Assembly (NCBI GenBank): GCA_965112735.1
Contig: OZ218965.1
Location: 248,001 to 312,000 of the forward strand
From: Phaeosaccion multiseriatum
Taxonomy: Eukaryota > Ochrophyta, other classes
Reading direction: 5' to 3'
DNA length: 64,000 bases
The notes beneath the pieces are model-generated. The model did not search any database. It saw nothing but the letters and a program-made list of their open reading frames with translations, and was not told the DNA's origin. Both the position numbers and the translations under genes were made by a program. Positions within the stretch are counted from its first letter, which is position 1. Each line of letters starts with the position of its first letter. Positions 44,435-53,970 of this stretch are shown here, one piece after another.

Positions 44435-46307
44435 AGGCAGTAGACTCGCTTGGCAACTCGTGTCCGAGGGCCCGAAGATGGGCCTGACGGACGTGGGCCT
44501 GTGGCCTGACACCAGCTACGTGTACAGTGTGCAGGCGTGGAACTCCGTGGGGGGCAGCCAAGTGCTCCTCATTGACGTGCGCACCCCGAAGATGGCAGTG
44601 GACGGTGGTGGGGCAGTTGGTGATTCGGTGGAGGGCTTGGGGGGGGAGCAAAGCCTTGCGGAAGTGAGGGCAGGAGAAGCAGCAGGAGGAGGAGGAGGCA
44701 GCAACAACACACCCAGGGGGTTGGGAGTGGGAGCGTATGACCAGCACGAGCACTGGCAGACCCCACCCACGGGGTCGGCATCATCTGCGTCGTCGGAATG
44801 GTCGGCGGTGCTGTTGGGAGCCATGTCGCTACTCACTGCGGCGGGGCTGGCGTCTGCGATGAAGCTTCGGCGCTCAGTCTCGGAGGGAGGAGGAGGAGGA
44901 GGGGGAGGAGGGGGAGAGGGAGGAGGGGGAGGAGGGGGAGGAGGGGGAGGGGTAGGCAAGGAGAAGAGGATGAAGAAGGGGATGCAGGAGGGGGCGACAG
45001 CAGGAGGGAGAGCACGGCCGCCCGCAAGCGCAGGGCTGGGGGGTGGGGCTGGCGACGTCGCTGCGGGGAATTCTACCTCCGCCTCCGTGAGGGGAGATGG
45101 GGCGGTGGGAGTGAAGATTTCCGGGGCTGGACGCTTGTCGTTGGGAACCCCCGGGGGGGGTACTCCCGTGGGGGGCAGCAGCGCGGTGAACTCTCCGGTG
45201 CGGTCGCTGCAGAAGCGCGCATCAGCTGCCTTCGCTGAGAAGTCGGACCTGCCCCAGCCGCTGCAACAGCTCAAGGTGAAACTGACGCTCGAGGCACAGA
45301 GGCGGCTGAACAACAACAACATGCAGCAGCACGGCCCTCCCCTCCGCAGCAGCAGCATTGGCAGCAGCGCGGCGGGCAATGACGCTGTCGACTGCGGCTC
45401 CGGTAGCAGTGCGACGTTTCGGAGCCCAAACAGAGTGAACAGGGGGATCCATAGGGCCCAGACAGTGGGAGAAGGAGCGACGGCGGCAGCTGGGCTGGAG
45501 GTGCTGGCGGTGAGGAGCAGGGGGGGCAGCGCGTCGGGCCGGGCGAGTGGAGACCTGGCATGGAGTAGGGCAAGCAGCCCTGCTAGCAGCGGGGACGAGG
45601 GAGGGAAGAAGAGAGGACGGGCGGTGGGGAGCAGAGTCTCTCGGCGCAGGTTTCCCCTCCTGGATAGGAGTGTGAGTGCGAGCAAGAGTCGAAGCCCCCT
45701 GGCCAGGGAGGGCAGGGACGGCTTCTTTGGCGCACCGCAGCGGCAGGAGCAGCAGCAGCAGCAGCAGCAAGAGGTGGCGCGAAGAAGCAGCGGCTGCGTG
45801 GGCGGGCTAAAGCAGGAGCAACAGCGGAGGGCGTACAGACATATGCAGAGCACAGGGGATCTCGCCAGCGAATCAGAGGCACCTCAGGGGCGAGGGCAGG
45901 GGCAGGAGCACTTGGCGGGGAGGGGGGCGAGGTTGTCTCAGCAGAGTCACGCCAGCTCGGGCTCGAGTGGCAGCAGTTCCAGTTTGCTGGCCGCCTCGTG
46001 TGTGGGGGTGAGGCATTCGGACCAGGCGGTGATGCGCAAGCGGCTCACGGGGGCAAACAGTCTCTCCGCCGGCATGGGCAAGGAGGGCAAAGAGGGGAGG
46101 GAGAGCAGGGAGGGTAAGGAAGCGGAGACTTCGTGTCATATATGCGGGGAGCGGCTGCGCTTCACCACCCCTCAGCACCGCTGCAGCGTGTGCGGACAGC
46201 CGTTCTGTAACCGCTCAAGCTGCGTGGGGCAGAACAAGCACAAACGGTGGCCCTTTGCGTGTCCACACCTCAGCTGCACGTGCAAGGAGTGCTGGCAGCG
46301 AGGTTGA
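42176..46307 (+). CDS. STIM-like EF-hand/SAM single-pass membrane protein with FN3 and FYVE-like finger
   Basis: Five phase-consistent exons: 42176-42526, 42746-42824, 43163-43353, 43667-43852 and 44226-46307; 962 residues. A basic start with a hydrophobic core (PLLVLLGAVLL, about 26-36) looks like a signal peptide. A canonical EF-hand loop DSDQDGSIGDEE (103-114) is followed by a degenerate second loop DRNADHVLSKED (144-155). A SAM-like domain follows at about 185-262 (AVQWVQHAVQLPSQ, ITLADFPLL, SSSAIRKKLRKHMGW). This order, and wording such as LSKEDLLAYWQ and VQWV...LP, matches the luminal EF-SAM part of animal STIM calcium sensors. Next come a fibronectin III domain (about 270-391; SVSLRWSSSPPDG, TSYVYSVQAWNSVG), one membrane helix at 463-481, and a long Ser/Gly/Gln-rich region. 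Last is a finger with CHIC at 906, then HRCSVCGQPFC and more Cys. No STIM coiled coil (SOAR) is seen. Role in ER calcium sensing is inferred. Confidence 0.85.
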
Positions 46308-46430
46308 GGTGTCTGTAAACGGTTTATACATGCTGATGTATTTTTTCATTTGAGCGTTGGATTTCAAATCCAATGAGCGTATCACCACCTTCTGCACATT
46401 CCCCCACGCTGCCACTATAAAATAATTAGC
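46308..46430 (+). other. Short intergenic spacer before the prolyl hydroxylase gene
   Basis: Only 123 bp separate the STIM-like stop from the next start. It must hold both a 3' end and a promoter, or the two genes are closely linked in transcription. CTATAAAATAATTAG at about 46415, some 15 bases before the ATG, is TATA-like. Confidence 0.4.
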
Positions 46431-47955
46431 ATGCCGACGGGGCACGTGCCCTTCCTGCTGGCAGCTCTCCCACTGGCCTTGGCCTTCTCCACCCCTTCCT
46501 ACATCTCTCTCCCCGACCCCGCCAAGGCGCCGACCCCAGCCTTGTTACGGCACGTCAATGCACCCTTGCCCGGGGTAGTCACTCGGCGAAGGAAGCGCGC
46601 ACGAAGTACACCACTCTCGCAAGGCGCGGCGACCAGCGAGGGCCGGAGTGATTCCTCTGAGGCTGCTCTCTCTCCGTACCATCCCATACGAGTACCAGAA
46701 AACGCCTTACTTCTCAACGAAGAGCCTCCCGTGTACATGGTTCCTGACTTGGTTAGTGCCGAGGACTGTGACGCTCTTGTCAGACTTGCGAGGGATGGGA
46801 GGCTTCAACCGCTCACGGTGAGGCAATGGACGCGAGGAGGTTTGTTTTGTGTCAGAGCAGTGTATTGGACTTTCTTTCTCTTCCTTTCTCCTTGTAAATC
46901 CCCTTCCTGGGCGCAGCAGCGAAGCTCAAATCCGTCCTCATCTCCTTCCTCTCCGTTGCAGGTGAGCGGCGCATTTGTAGAGCTTGACAAGAGGCGCTTG
47001 CTGCCCCTCGTGCCCCTCGCCCTACTGGGGGCCGCCACCTTCGCCACCTTCCACGAAGGCGCGTTTGGCTCGGCGCTGGCGGGAGAAGCGCTGATAATGG
47101 GGTTACTCAGCTTGGGCGTGCCATGGGCAGTTGCCACCTTTGGCACCAAGGCCACATACAACAAGTGGGCATGCGAGGCTATCGCCAACGAGGGGGCGGA
47201 GGGAGGGAGAGAGGGAGGAAAGGAAGGAGGGGGGAATGGAGGGACAGAGGCGAGGCTTCTGTCAGAGGCCCTTCTGGCAAGGGCTGCTGCCATACTCGAC
47301 ACCACTCCGTCACGCTTCGAGGGTTTGACGGTCACGCAGTACCTCCCGGGGGGGCACCAAAAGAAGCACATCGACACGTACCCACCGGGGGCGGAGAGCG
47401 CGCTGGAGCAGGGCGGGCAGCGGCTCGCCAACTGCCTCGTGTACCTCCACGACGAGTGTGAGGTGGGTACAGGGTGTCAGGTGCCGCACATGAGCAGAGA
47501 GGCTGTGCGGTTGGTTCCAGCGTCTATCTACCTGAAAGCCCCACGCCACAGGCGTTGTCCAATCCGGCATGACTCTGGTCCTTCGGCAACCCCGAAGCCG
47601 CCTTCTACACGTGTTGCCGACCTCCACACACAGAGCTATCCCGCCCGTCGTCTCGCCCTACTCCTTTTCTTATTGTATTGGCCTCCCCTCTCGCGCTCTG
47701 TCCCTCTCTTTCCTCTCCTCGGGCACACTTGGGCACACACTTGGGCAGGGCGGCAGGACGCTGTTCCATGACCCCTCGCTGGGGGGCCTCGCGATTGCTC
47801 CGCGGCGGGGAGCGGCGGTCTTCTTCTTCCCGGCCTTCGCTGACGGACGCAGCGACGACCGAATGCTCCACAGCGGGGAGACAGTGACAGGGGGGGAGAA
47901 GTGGATCGTCAACAGCTGGCTGAGGCAGACCGACGCCCCCCGCGCCAGGTGGTGA
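46431..47955 (+). CDS. Prolyl 4-hydroxylase (2-oxoglutarate/Fe(II) oxygenase)
   Basis: Hydroxylates peptidyl proline using Fe(II), 2-oxoglutarate and O2; the family works in the secretory pathway on cell-wall or matrix proteins. Exons 46431-46817, 46962-47462 and 47749-47955, all phase 0, encode 364 residues. The N-terminus has a signal-like core FLLAALPLALA followed by F19-S-T-P. The domain starts with YMVPDLVSAEDCDALVRLA. Iron ligands are H265 and D267 (KKHIDTYPPG) and H337 (MLHSGE); K347 (EKW) should bind 2-oxoglutarate. RRGAAVFFF forms the core strand. Odd is a hydrophobic segment at about 142-180 (LLPLVPLALLGAATFATF, MGLLSLGVPWAVATFG) inside the region before the iron site; it could be one or two membrane helices. 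Phe right after the signal core leaves a plastid location possible. Confidence 0.85.
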
Positions 47956-48942
47956 GGGGTATAGGGGTATAGGGGTATAGGGGTATAGGGGTATAGGGGT
48001 ATATAGGGGCGGTGCGGGCAATTTAGAATAAGAAGCCTCCCCATTTCGGAGTGGGCGTGCTCATCAGAGGACTTTGGTGTGTTGCTTTGGACTCTGTGTC
48101 CGAGGCTCCTCACGCTACCCGTGGGCTCCTTCCTCAGAGTGGAGAGGAGGAAGCGAGAGGAGCAAAATGACCAGGCCACTTGTGTGTGCACCGCTCTTGT
48201 TCCCTCTCTGGTCCTTTGCTCCTCTCCATTCTGAGGAGCCCACGGGTACAGTAGTGCGAGCCTCGGACACAAACGAAAAAGTCCATGGACTAGTAAGTAC
48301 ATACTAAACTAAATAGCCCACGGACTAGTACATACGCATGTATCGCACACTTACGCAAGAATGCCTCCTCCTCGACGTCGAGGGCTGTATTTATATATAT
48401 ATATATGTGTGTGTGTGTTTGTGTACGTGTACGTGTACCCGCAAACCTATCAAGTAGGCCTCCTCTACTCCTCTATTACTTCTCAAGCGCTTCATCGTGC
48501 CCTGAGCCCAGCGCTTGCCCATGGCCATTCCTCATGGATGGGGGCAGAGATGGCAGGTGATGGTCATGTGTCCCTCGGGCACTACCGAATGGAGTACCTC
48601 AAAGAAGAGAGCGAGAGAGAGAGAGATAGAGGAAATGGAGGGAGAGATAGAGAGAGGGACAGAGAGAGACAGAAACAGAGAGAGAGAGAGAGACAGAGAA
48701 GCGAAAGTGCGACGCCGAACACCACCACCGCAGCTGAAGGTGAATGTGTCACCTCTCCCCACTCGCCATCAAATGCCATCAAATGCCATCAAGTGCCATC
48801 AAGTGGCGTCAAGTCCTCCCCCCCCCTCCGTACGGAACCACACAGCACGAGGTCTCCAGCCCGCCTATCGTTGTGCTGTATCACCAACCGCTTCTGCTGC
48901 TGCTGCTCCTGCTGTATCACCAACTGGTGCTGCTGTCACGCA
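47956..48942. other. Convergent 3' region with GGGTATAG repeat and large inverted repeat
   Basis: After the hydroxylase stop come seven copies of GGGGTATA (47957-48008), then the inverted repeat described separately, an AT run, a GA tract (48605-48700) and CATCAAATGC repeats (48770-48805). Three copies of the 17-bp dispersed word or its variants lie at 48880-48935, just past the stop of the next gene. No gene is seen. Confidence 0.7.
48092..48274. mobile_element. Imperfect inverted repeat, MITE-like
   Basis: The left arm (TGTGTCCGAGGCT, then ACCCGTGGGCTCCT, CAGAGTGGAGAGGA and GAGGAGCAAA) matches the complement of the right arm (TTTGCTCCTCTCCATTCTG, AGGAGCCCACGGGT, AGCCTCGGACACA). The arms are about 60-75 bp with small gaps, around a loop of roughly 60 bp. 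There is no coding capacity. It is compatible with a small non-autonomous DNA element or an RNA hairpin; no clear target duplication was found. Confidence 0.55.
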
Positions 48943-50298
48943 CTATTCAGAGCCCTTGCCCGCGGGTTTTCTGCCCGACTTTGTCCTGACGTGGCTCTGA
49001 GAGTGTGGCTCTTTCGCCTCCTCTCCCTCTGTATGGTCCTTTCTGGTGAAGAACCCGTTGGCCTCTACTTCGTTCTCCTCTGCCTTCTCCAGCGCGAGTT
49101 GGACAGCTTAAGGGGAGGAGGGGGGTGGGGGGGGGCGTGGCGAGGGAAGGGAGGGGGGGGGGGGGGCGAGAGCGAGAGAGGGGAGAGAGAAGAGAGAGCG
49201 AGAGACACAGACACAGAGAGACAGAGAGGAGAGTACAGAGAGAGAGAGCGATTGGTAAGAGAGAGGAGCGAGAGCGAGAGAGGAGAGAGAGGAGAGAAGA
49301 GGCACAGAGAGAGAGTAAAAAGAGAGCGCGATTGATAAGAGAGGAGTGAGAGCACGAGAAAAGAGAGGGGAGAGAAGACACACACACAGACAGAGTAAAG
49401 AGAAAGAGCGATTGATAAGAGAGAGTGGAGTGAGAGCGAGAGAGGAGAGAGGGGAGAGAAGACACACACAGAGAGACAGACAGTAAGGAGAGAGAGAGAG
49501 GAAGAGACATACTCCCTCACCTTTGGGGCTATCCACTTCCAGGAAGGTCTCTGACTTCTTCACGCGGTGGCTGCCGCTTCCCCTGCTCTTTCCACTGCCA
49601 CTGCGGTGGTGGTGGTGGCGGTGTCGGTGCTGGTGCTGGTGCTGGTGCTGATGGGGAGTAGTAGTAGTATCCTCCTTCTGTTGGCGCTTTGCTTGTTCAA
49701 GCTTTGCCACCTCCTTCTTCATCATCTCTGGAGGAACAAAAGCATTGATGGTACGGGCGAGAAGGGAGATGAGGGAATGGAGAAGAAGGAGAAGAGAGAG
49801 GAGGGACGAGAGAGGGCAAGGCAGTGAAGAAGTGGAGGGTGGGCAAGAGGCTGCGATTGCTACCGCTGCTCTACCGCCAGCCGCAGTGGGTATGGGAGCA
49901 GGCGGGGGTACGGGGGAAGAAGGGAAGGACGGGGGAGGGGAAGAGGAGCAGTAGCAGCAGACAGCGTGCGACTCCTGTCCACCTCTTCAGCGTTCCCTCT
50001 CTGCTGGGTCACTTGGTTCCTCCTCTTCCCCAACGTCTTCGATGGTGGGCTCGGCTTCTTCCTCCTTCTCCTCCTCCTCTTCTTCGCCTTCCTCCTCTTC
50101 CTCCTCCTCGCCGTTTTCAATATCCTCATCCTCTTCGGATGGAGATGCGGAGGAAACCAAAGATCATCATCACCCGTTCTAAAGCAAATCTTTCTACGCA
50201 CCGGCCTTTCTCGTGGAGCTATCGCTGGGCTGAATGATCCCATCTCCCCCTTCCTTCAAATAGGGCGTATACTCCGGCCCGCTCTCCTCATTGCCCAT
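48943..50298 (-). CDS. Small protein with N-myristoylation signal, copy A
   Basis: Three exons: 50202-50298, 49521-49727 and 48943-49106; 155 residues. It starts MGNEESGPEYTPYLKEGGDG, where Gly2 and Ser6 fit the N-myristoylation consensus (MGxxxS). A basic Lys/Gln helix follows (MMKKEVAKLEQAKRQQKED), then a His/Gln-rich run, SETFLEVDSPK, and a conserved EANGFFTRK. The gene at 52983-53808 is a paralog with the same intron phases (1 and 1) and an identical first-exon length of 97 bases. Membrane association through a lipid anchor is inferred. I do not recognise a named family. Confidence 0.75.
49180..49505 (+). repeat. GA-rich tract with tandem substructure in copy A intron
   Basis: Four to five units of roughly 65-70 bp built of AGAGAGAGCGATTGRTAAGAGAG and GAGAGAAGACACAC. 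On the gene's strand it is a pyrimidine tract before the acceptor at 49107. Confidence 0.8.
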
Positions 50299-50500
50299 GC
50301 CGCAGCTGCAGTTGGAGGACCAAAAAAAGGGGGAGAGAGAAAGGAGATAAGATCGATATTCATCGCCATCTGTGAGCCGACCTCACATCGAACTGACTCG
50401 GACTCTCGTCTTGCTGCCTCCTGTAGGAGACCGTCTTCCCCCACTACCGTCTACAGTCTCCTGAAGGGAGATCTTGCGGATAAGAGGAAGAGGGGGAAGG
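50299..50500. promoter_or_regulatory. Short divergent spacer between copy A and the FNIP-repeat gene
   Basis: Only about 200 bp lie between the two opposed ATGs, so both promoters are compact or shared. No element recognised. Confidence 0.35.
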
Positions 50501-52201
50501 ATGGGGAGGAAGTGCTCGAGGAGGAGGAAGAGGGGAAGAAGGGCCAAGCCTCCCGTCCAAGAGGAAGAACGAGCTCCCGACAGAGGGTCTGCCCAGCAAA
50601 GGGAGATGGAGGTCCTGTGTGTGGTAGCCGGGTGGCTGGGGCCCCGGGAGTTGTGGGGCTTGTGCAGGGACATAGAGGCAGCATCGAGGCCGAGGAAGAT
50701 TTTCATGCACGCGCTCATGCCGGACGAGGCCCAGCAACTGATGGTGGAGAGGCTAAAGAGTCAAAAAGATGTTGGCGACACCGCTGTCACTGAGAACCCG
50801 CAGCAGGTAAAGGACGGGGCCGCGGAAGGGGAGGGGAAGAGGAAACGAAGGGCGGAGGGCCCTCCTCGGCAGGGCTCTCCCGAGGAAAAAGGGGTCAGGA
50901 GGAGGTACCGCATCAAGGGTGTGCGTTTGGGATTCGACGACACTCCCCCTGGTGCGCTTATGCACTCAGTGCCGGCCATACTGGAGGCGCTCCACCGCTT
51001 CTCAGCAGTGGCACAGGAAGTGCTGCTCCTGCTGCCGCGCTCCATCAGGCACATCGAGGTGATGCAAAACATGCTCCCGTTGAGTTGGAAGCTGGACATT
51101 TCTTGCTTTGAGTGGCTAAAGAGCGTTAGCTTTGGCAACCCCTACGATGGATCTGCCATTCTCCCGCCCTCACTCAAGAAGGTCACCTTTGGAAGACTCT
51201 TCAATCAGGCTGATTTGGTGTTGCCAAGCTCTCTCGAGGAGCTGGTGTTTTCAGAGGACTCAGTGTTCAACCGGCCAATCGCGCTCCCTTCCTCGCTGAA
51301 GAAGGTCACTTTTGGAAAATGCTTCAATCAGGCTGATTTGGTGTTGCCAAGCTCTCTGGAGGTGCTCAAGTTTTCATCCACTTCGGAATTCAACAGACCA
51401 ATCTGTTTCCCTACCTCTCTACGGAAGGTCTCTTTTGGGAATCAATTCGATCAGTGTAGGTTAGCGTTACCAAGCTCTCTGGAGGAGCTGGAGTTTTCAG
51501 ACCGCTCAGTCTTCAACAGGCCAATCGATCTCCCTTCCTCGCTGAAGAAGGTCACTTTTGGACGATACTTTGATCAGGCTGATTTGGTGTTACCAAGCTC
51601 TCTGGAGGTGCTGGGGTTTCCACCCCGCTCACGGTTCAACAGGCCAATCTTGCTCCCTTCGTCGCTGAAGAAGGTCACTTTTGGAATAGACTTGGATCAG
51701 GCTGATTTGGTGCTACCAAGCTCTCTAGAGGTGCTGGCGTTTCCCGTGGACTCAAGGTTCAACAAGCCAATCGACCTCCCCCCTTCGCTCAAGAAGGCCA
51801 ACCTGGGCGATGTGTACAACCAACCCGTGACCTTGCCAAGCTCTCTGGAGGAGGCGTCGTTTGGCCGCAATTTCAACCAAGTGCTCGACATGCCCAGCCC
51901 GAGCTCGCTCAAAACCCTCCACTTGGGCCTGCTCTTTGACCAACCGATTGAGCTCACCGCCCCCCTGCAGCACGTAACCTTCGGCGCGTCTTTCTCACAG
52001 CGGCTGCCGGATGAGCTTCCCGCTTCGCTCCTCCACGTCGTCCTGGGAAGGGCTTACGCGCAGCCTCTCCCCCCCCTCCCTGCTGGGCTGAAGACACTGC
52101 AGGTTGGCAAACACGCCAAGTTGCCACGGATGCATAAGGGCCTCATTGTGATAAAGAGGAGGAGCAGGGTCCCCGGCAGGAGGAGGAGGAGCAAGACGTG
52201 A
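50501..52201 (+). CDS. FNIP-repeat (LRR-like) protein
   Basis: A single exon of 566 residues from the ATG at 50501; a second ATG at 50606 would give 531. The region EVLCVVAGWLGPRELWGLCR near the second start looks like a weak F-box. From about residue 210 to 545 there are 22-residue repeats with the FNIP pattern LPSSLKKVTFGKCFNQ, alternating with VLPSSLEELVFS and FNRPI. FNIP repeats are known from slime moulds, large DNA viruses and several protists; they form LRR-like solenoids for protein binding. Neighbouring repeats are almost identical (VTFG...FNQADLVLPSSLE occurs several times), which shows recent internal duplication. The C-terminus is basic (KRRSRVPGRRRRSK). A role as a ubiquitin-ligase adaptor is possible but rests only on the weak F-box. 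Confidence 0.82.
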   Translation: MGRKCSRRRKRGRRAKPPVQEEERAPDRGSAQQREMEVLCVVAGWLGPRELWGLCRDIEAASRPRKIFMHALMPDEAQQLMVERLKSQKDVGDTAVTENPQQVKDGAAEGEGKRKRRAEGPPRQGSPEEKGVRRRYRIKGVRLGFDDTPPGALMHSVPAILEALHRFSAVAQEVLLLLPRSIRHIEVMQNMLPLSWKLDISCFEWLKSVSFGNPYDGSAILPPSLKKVTFGRLFNQADLVLPSSLEELVFSEDSVFNRPIALPSSLKKVTFGKCFNQADLVLPSSLEVLKFSSTSEFNRPICFPTSLRKVSFGNQFDQCRLALPSSLEELEFSDRSVFNRPIDLPSSLKKVTFGRYFDQADLVLPSSLEVLGFPPRSRFNRPILLPSSLKKVTFGIDLDQADLVLPSSLEVLAFPVDSRFNKPIDLPPSLKKANLGDVYNQPVTLPSSLEEASFGRNFNQVLDMPSPSSLKTLHLGLLFDQPIELTAPLQHVTFGASFSQRLPDELPASLLHVVLGRAYAQPLPPLPAGLKTLQVGKHAKLPRMHKGLIVIKRRSRVPGRRRRSKT

Positions 52202-52982
52202 AGAGGAGGAGCAGGGTCCCTGGCAGGAGCAGGAGCAGGAGCAGGAGGAGGAGGAGCAGGAGGTAGAGAGGAGGAACAGGGCCCTTGGCAGGAGGAGGAG
52301 GAGGAGGAGGAGCAGGAGGAGCAGGAGGCGCTGACATGCGGGACCGAGGCACGTCTGCCTGGGAGGCCGGGGAGGGAAGGAGGGAAGGGAAGGAACAATC
52401 GGCTGTGGGGCGGCCCGCCCGACAGAGAGACTCATGGACGATACACAGCCCTGTCGCGAAGGGTATTAATTGTATTATTATTGCACAGTTTATTTACAAG
52501 ACAGCAGTTCAAAACACACCGATGGGAGGAAATAGTCGCTGGCTGGAAGCTCTGAAGCTCTGATGGAGAGGAGCGCACGAGAGAGGCCACGCTGCTGCTC
52601 CCTTGCGTGTCCGTTGTGTGCTGGTGCTGTCGAGGCAAAACCATTCTTTTTCTTTTTTAAAAAGGGAGAGCAAGCAAAGTCGAACTCATATTTCCACCAT
52701 AAATGCCCAGAGACTTGGGCTCCTCCTTCGAAGGCTGTGAGAGTGTGTTGTTGGCCATCTAGTGCCATCCAGTGAGCAAATCCCTTCTCTCCGCTGGCGA
52801 TGACCCTTCTCGCCCTGGTCTCCGCCAGCCAGGGGGCCACCCTCTTTCGCCAGCACTCCCCCCCGGCAAGCCCCTACCGACGCCACAACCAAGATGCCTG
52901 TGAAGCTCAGCACGAGACCTTCTGCCCGCCTGCGGCTGTACTGTATCACGAACTGCTGCCGCGGCTGATGCTCTGTCATGCT
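52202..52982. other. Convergent 3' region between FNIP gene and copy B
   Basis: Begins with three copies of GGAGGAGCAGGGTCCCTGGCAGGAG that overlap the FNIP gene's last codons, then an AT-richer part with ATTAATTGTATTATTATTGC at about 52465. One copy of the 17-bp word (GTATCACGAACTGCTGC) lies near 52942. No gene seen. Confidence 0.55.
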
Positions 52983-53192
52983 TTACTCGGTGCCCACCTC
53001 TGCCTCATACTTCGCCCTGACATGCGAATGGGGTGCCACCTCCTCTGCCTCTTCCACCTCCGCTTGCTCCAGGCGGGTGGTCCTCGCGTACTGCTTTCTG
53101 GTGAAGAAGCCGTTGGCCTGGACGACCTCCGACTTCGCCTTCCCTAGGAAGAGTTGGACAGCTGAAGGGGGTGTGGGGAGAGAGGGGGTGTG

Positions 53193-53246
<54 letters not shown>

Positions 53247-53808
53247 TGAGAGAGGAGAATGAAGAGAGAGAGAGAGACAGAGGGGAGAGAAGAGAGAAAA
53301 GAGAAAGGAGAGATGCGAGAGAGAGAGAGAGAGAGAGGAGAGAGACAGAGAGATAAGGCCATGGAGGGGGGGCGTACGCCAGGGGGTGCCACACGCACGG
53401 GAGGAGTTTGGAGAGGAGGGGGGGTTATCAACACACGTAGTAGAGGTCATTGTTGCTTACCTTTGGAGCTGTCTACCTCCGAGTAGCTCTCCGACTTGTG
53501 CTTACCTTTTCCGTGTCCACTGTTTCTTTTATTATTCTTGTCCTCCTTCTCCCGCTTCTTGGCCTGCTCCATCGCCACTTCCTTCCTCAACAGCTCTGGC
53601 ACTCGGTAGCGTGAGAGAGCACGGAAAAGCCGAAGATAAGTTTACCAGCAGCAGAAAACAGGAGGAAAGGGAAAAAACCTAGCGCGTCAAAAAATTAAAA
53701 CTATTCCTCACCAGCGGTTCTCAATGAGCTATGGCTGGGCGTCACGATCCCATCTCCTCCCTCCGTCAAATAGGGTGTATACTCTGGTGCGCTCTCCTTA
53801 TTGCCCAT
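52983..53808 (-). CDS. Small protein with N-myristoylation signal, copy B
   Basis: Three exons: 53712-53808, 53461-53595 and 52983-53161; 136 residues. It starts MGNKESAPEYTPYLTEGGDG, then ELLRKEVAMEQAKKREKED, SESYSEVDSSK and VVQANGFFTRKQY. It is clearly paralogous to the gene at 48943-50298: exon order, phases and first-exon length agree, while the middle lacks the His/Gln run. The C-terminus is acidic and different (EQAEVEEAEEVAPHSHV). Gly2 and Ser6 again fit N-myristoylation. Its start lies only 162 bp from the start of the next gene on the + strand. Confidence 0.75.
53171..53360 (+). repeat. GAGAGA microsatellite in copy B intron
   Basis: A GA tract, CT in the transcript, occupying the same intron as the GA tract of copy A. 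Confidence 0.9.
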
Positions 53809-53970
53809 GATGCTGTTGCTGTGTTTTTTTGTGTCAAAAGGATGTCAAGAAAGTTTTCTGCCCATTTGTGATTTCGGATGTAGAACTAACTGCCTAATAA
53901 GGAGAGGGGTTCGTCGCGATCTCGTCGTGGCGAATTACGACCCTTAAAGAGAACTCCACTTGGACCCACC
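53809..53970. promoter_or_regulatory. Very short divergent spacer between copy B and the BAR-PH gene
   Basis: 162 bp between the two opposed start codons; a bidirectional promoter is likely. No element recognised. Confidence 0.35.

Noticed and set aside
52686-52979. 98-codon - strand frame (MTEHQPRQQ)
   Set aside because: No domain, lies in a 3' flank and includes part of the dispersed word; no splice partner found.
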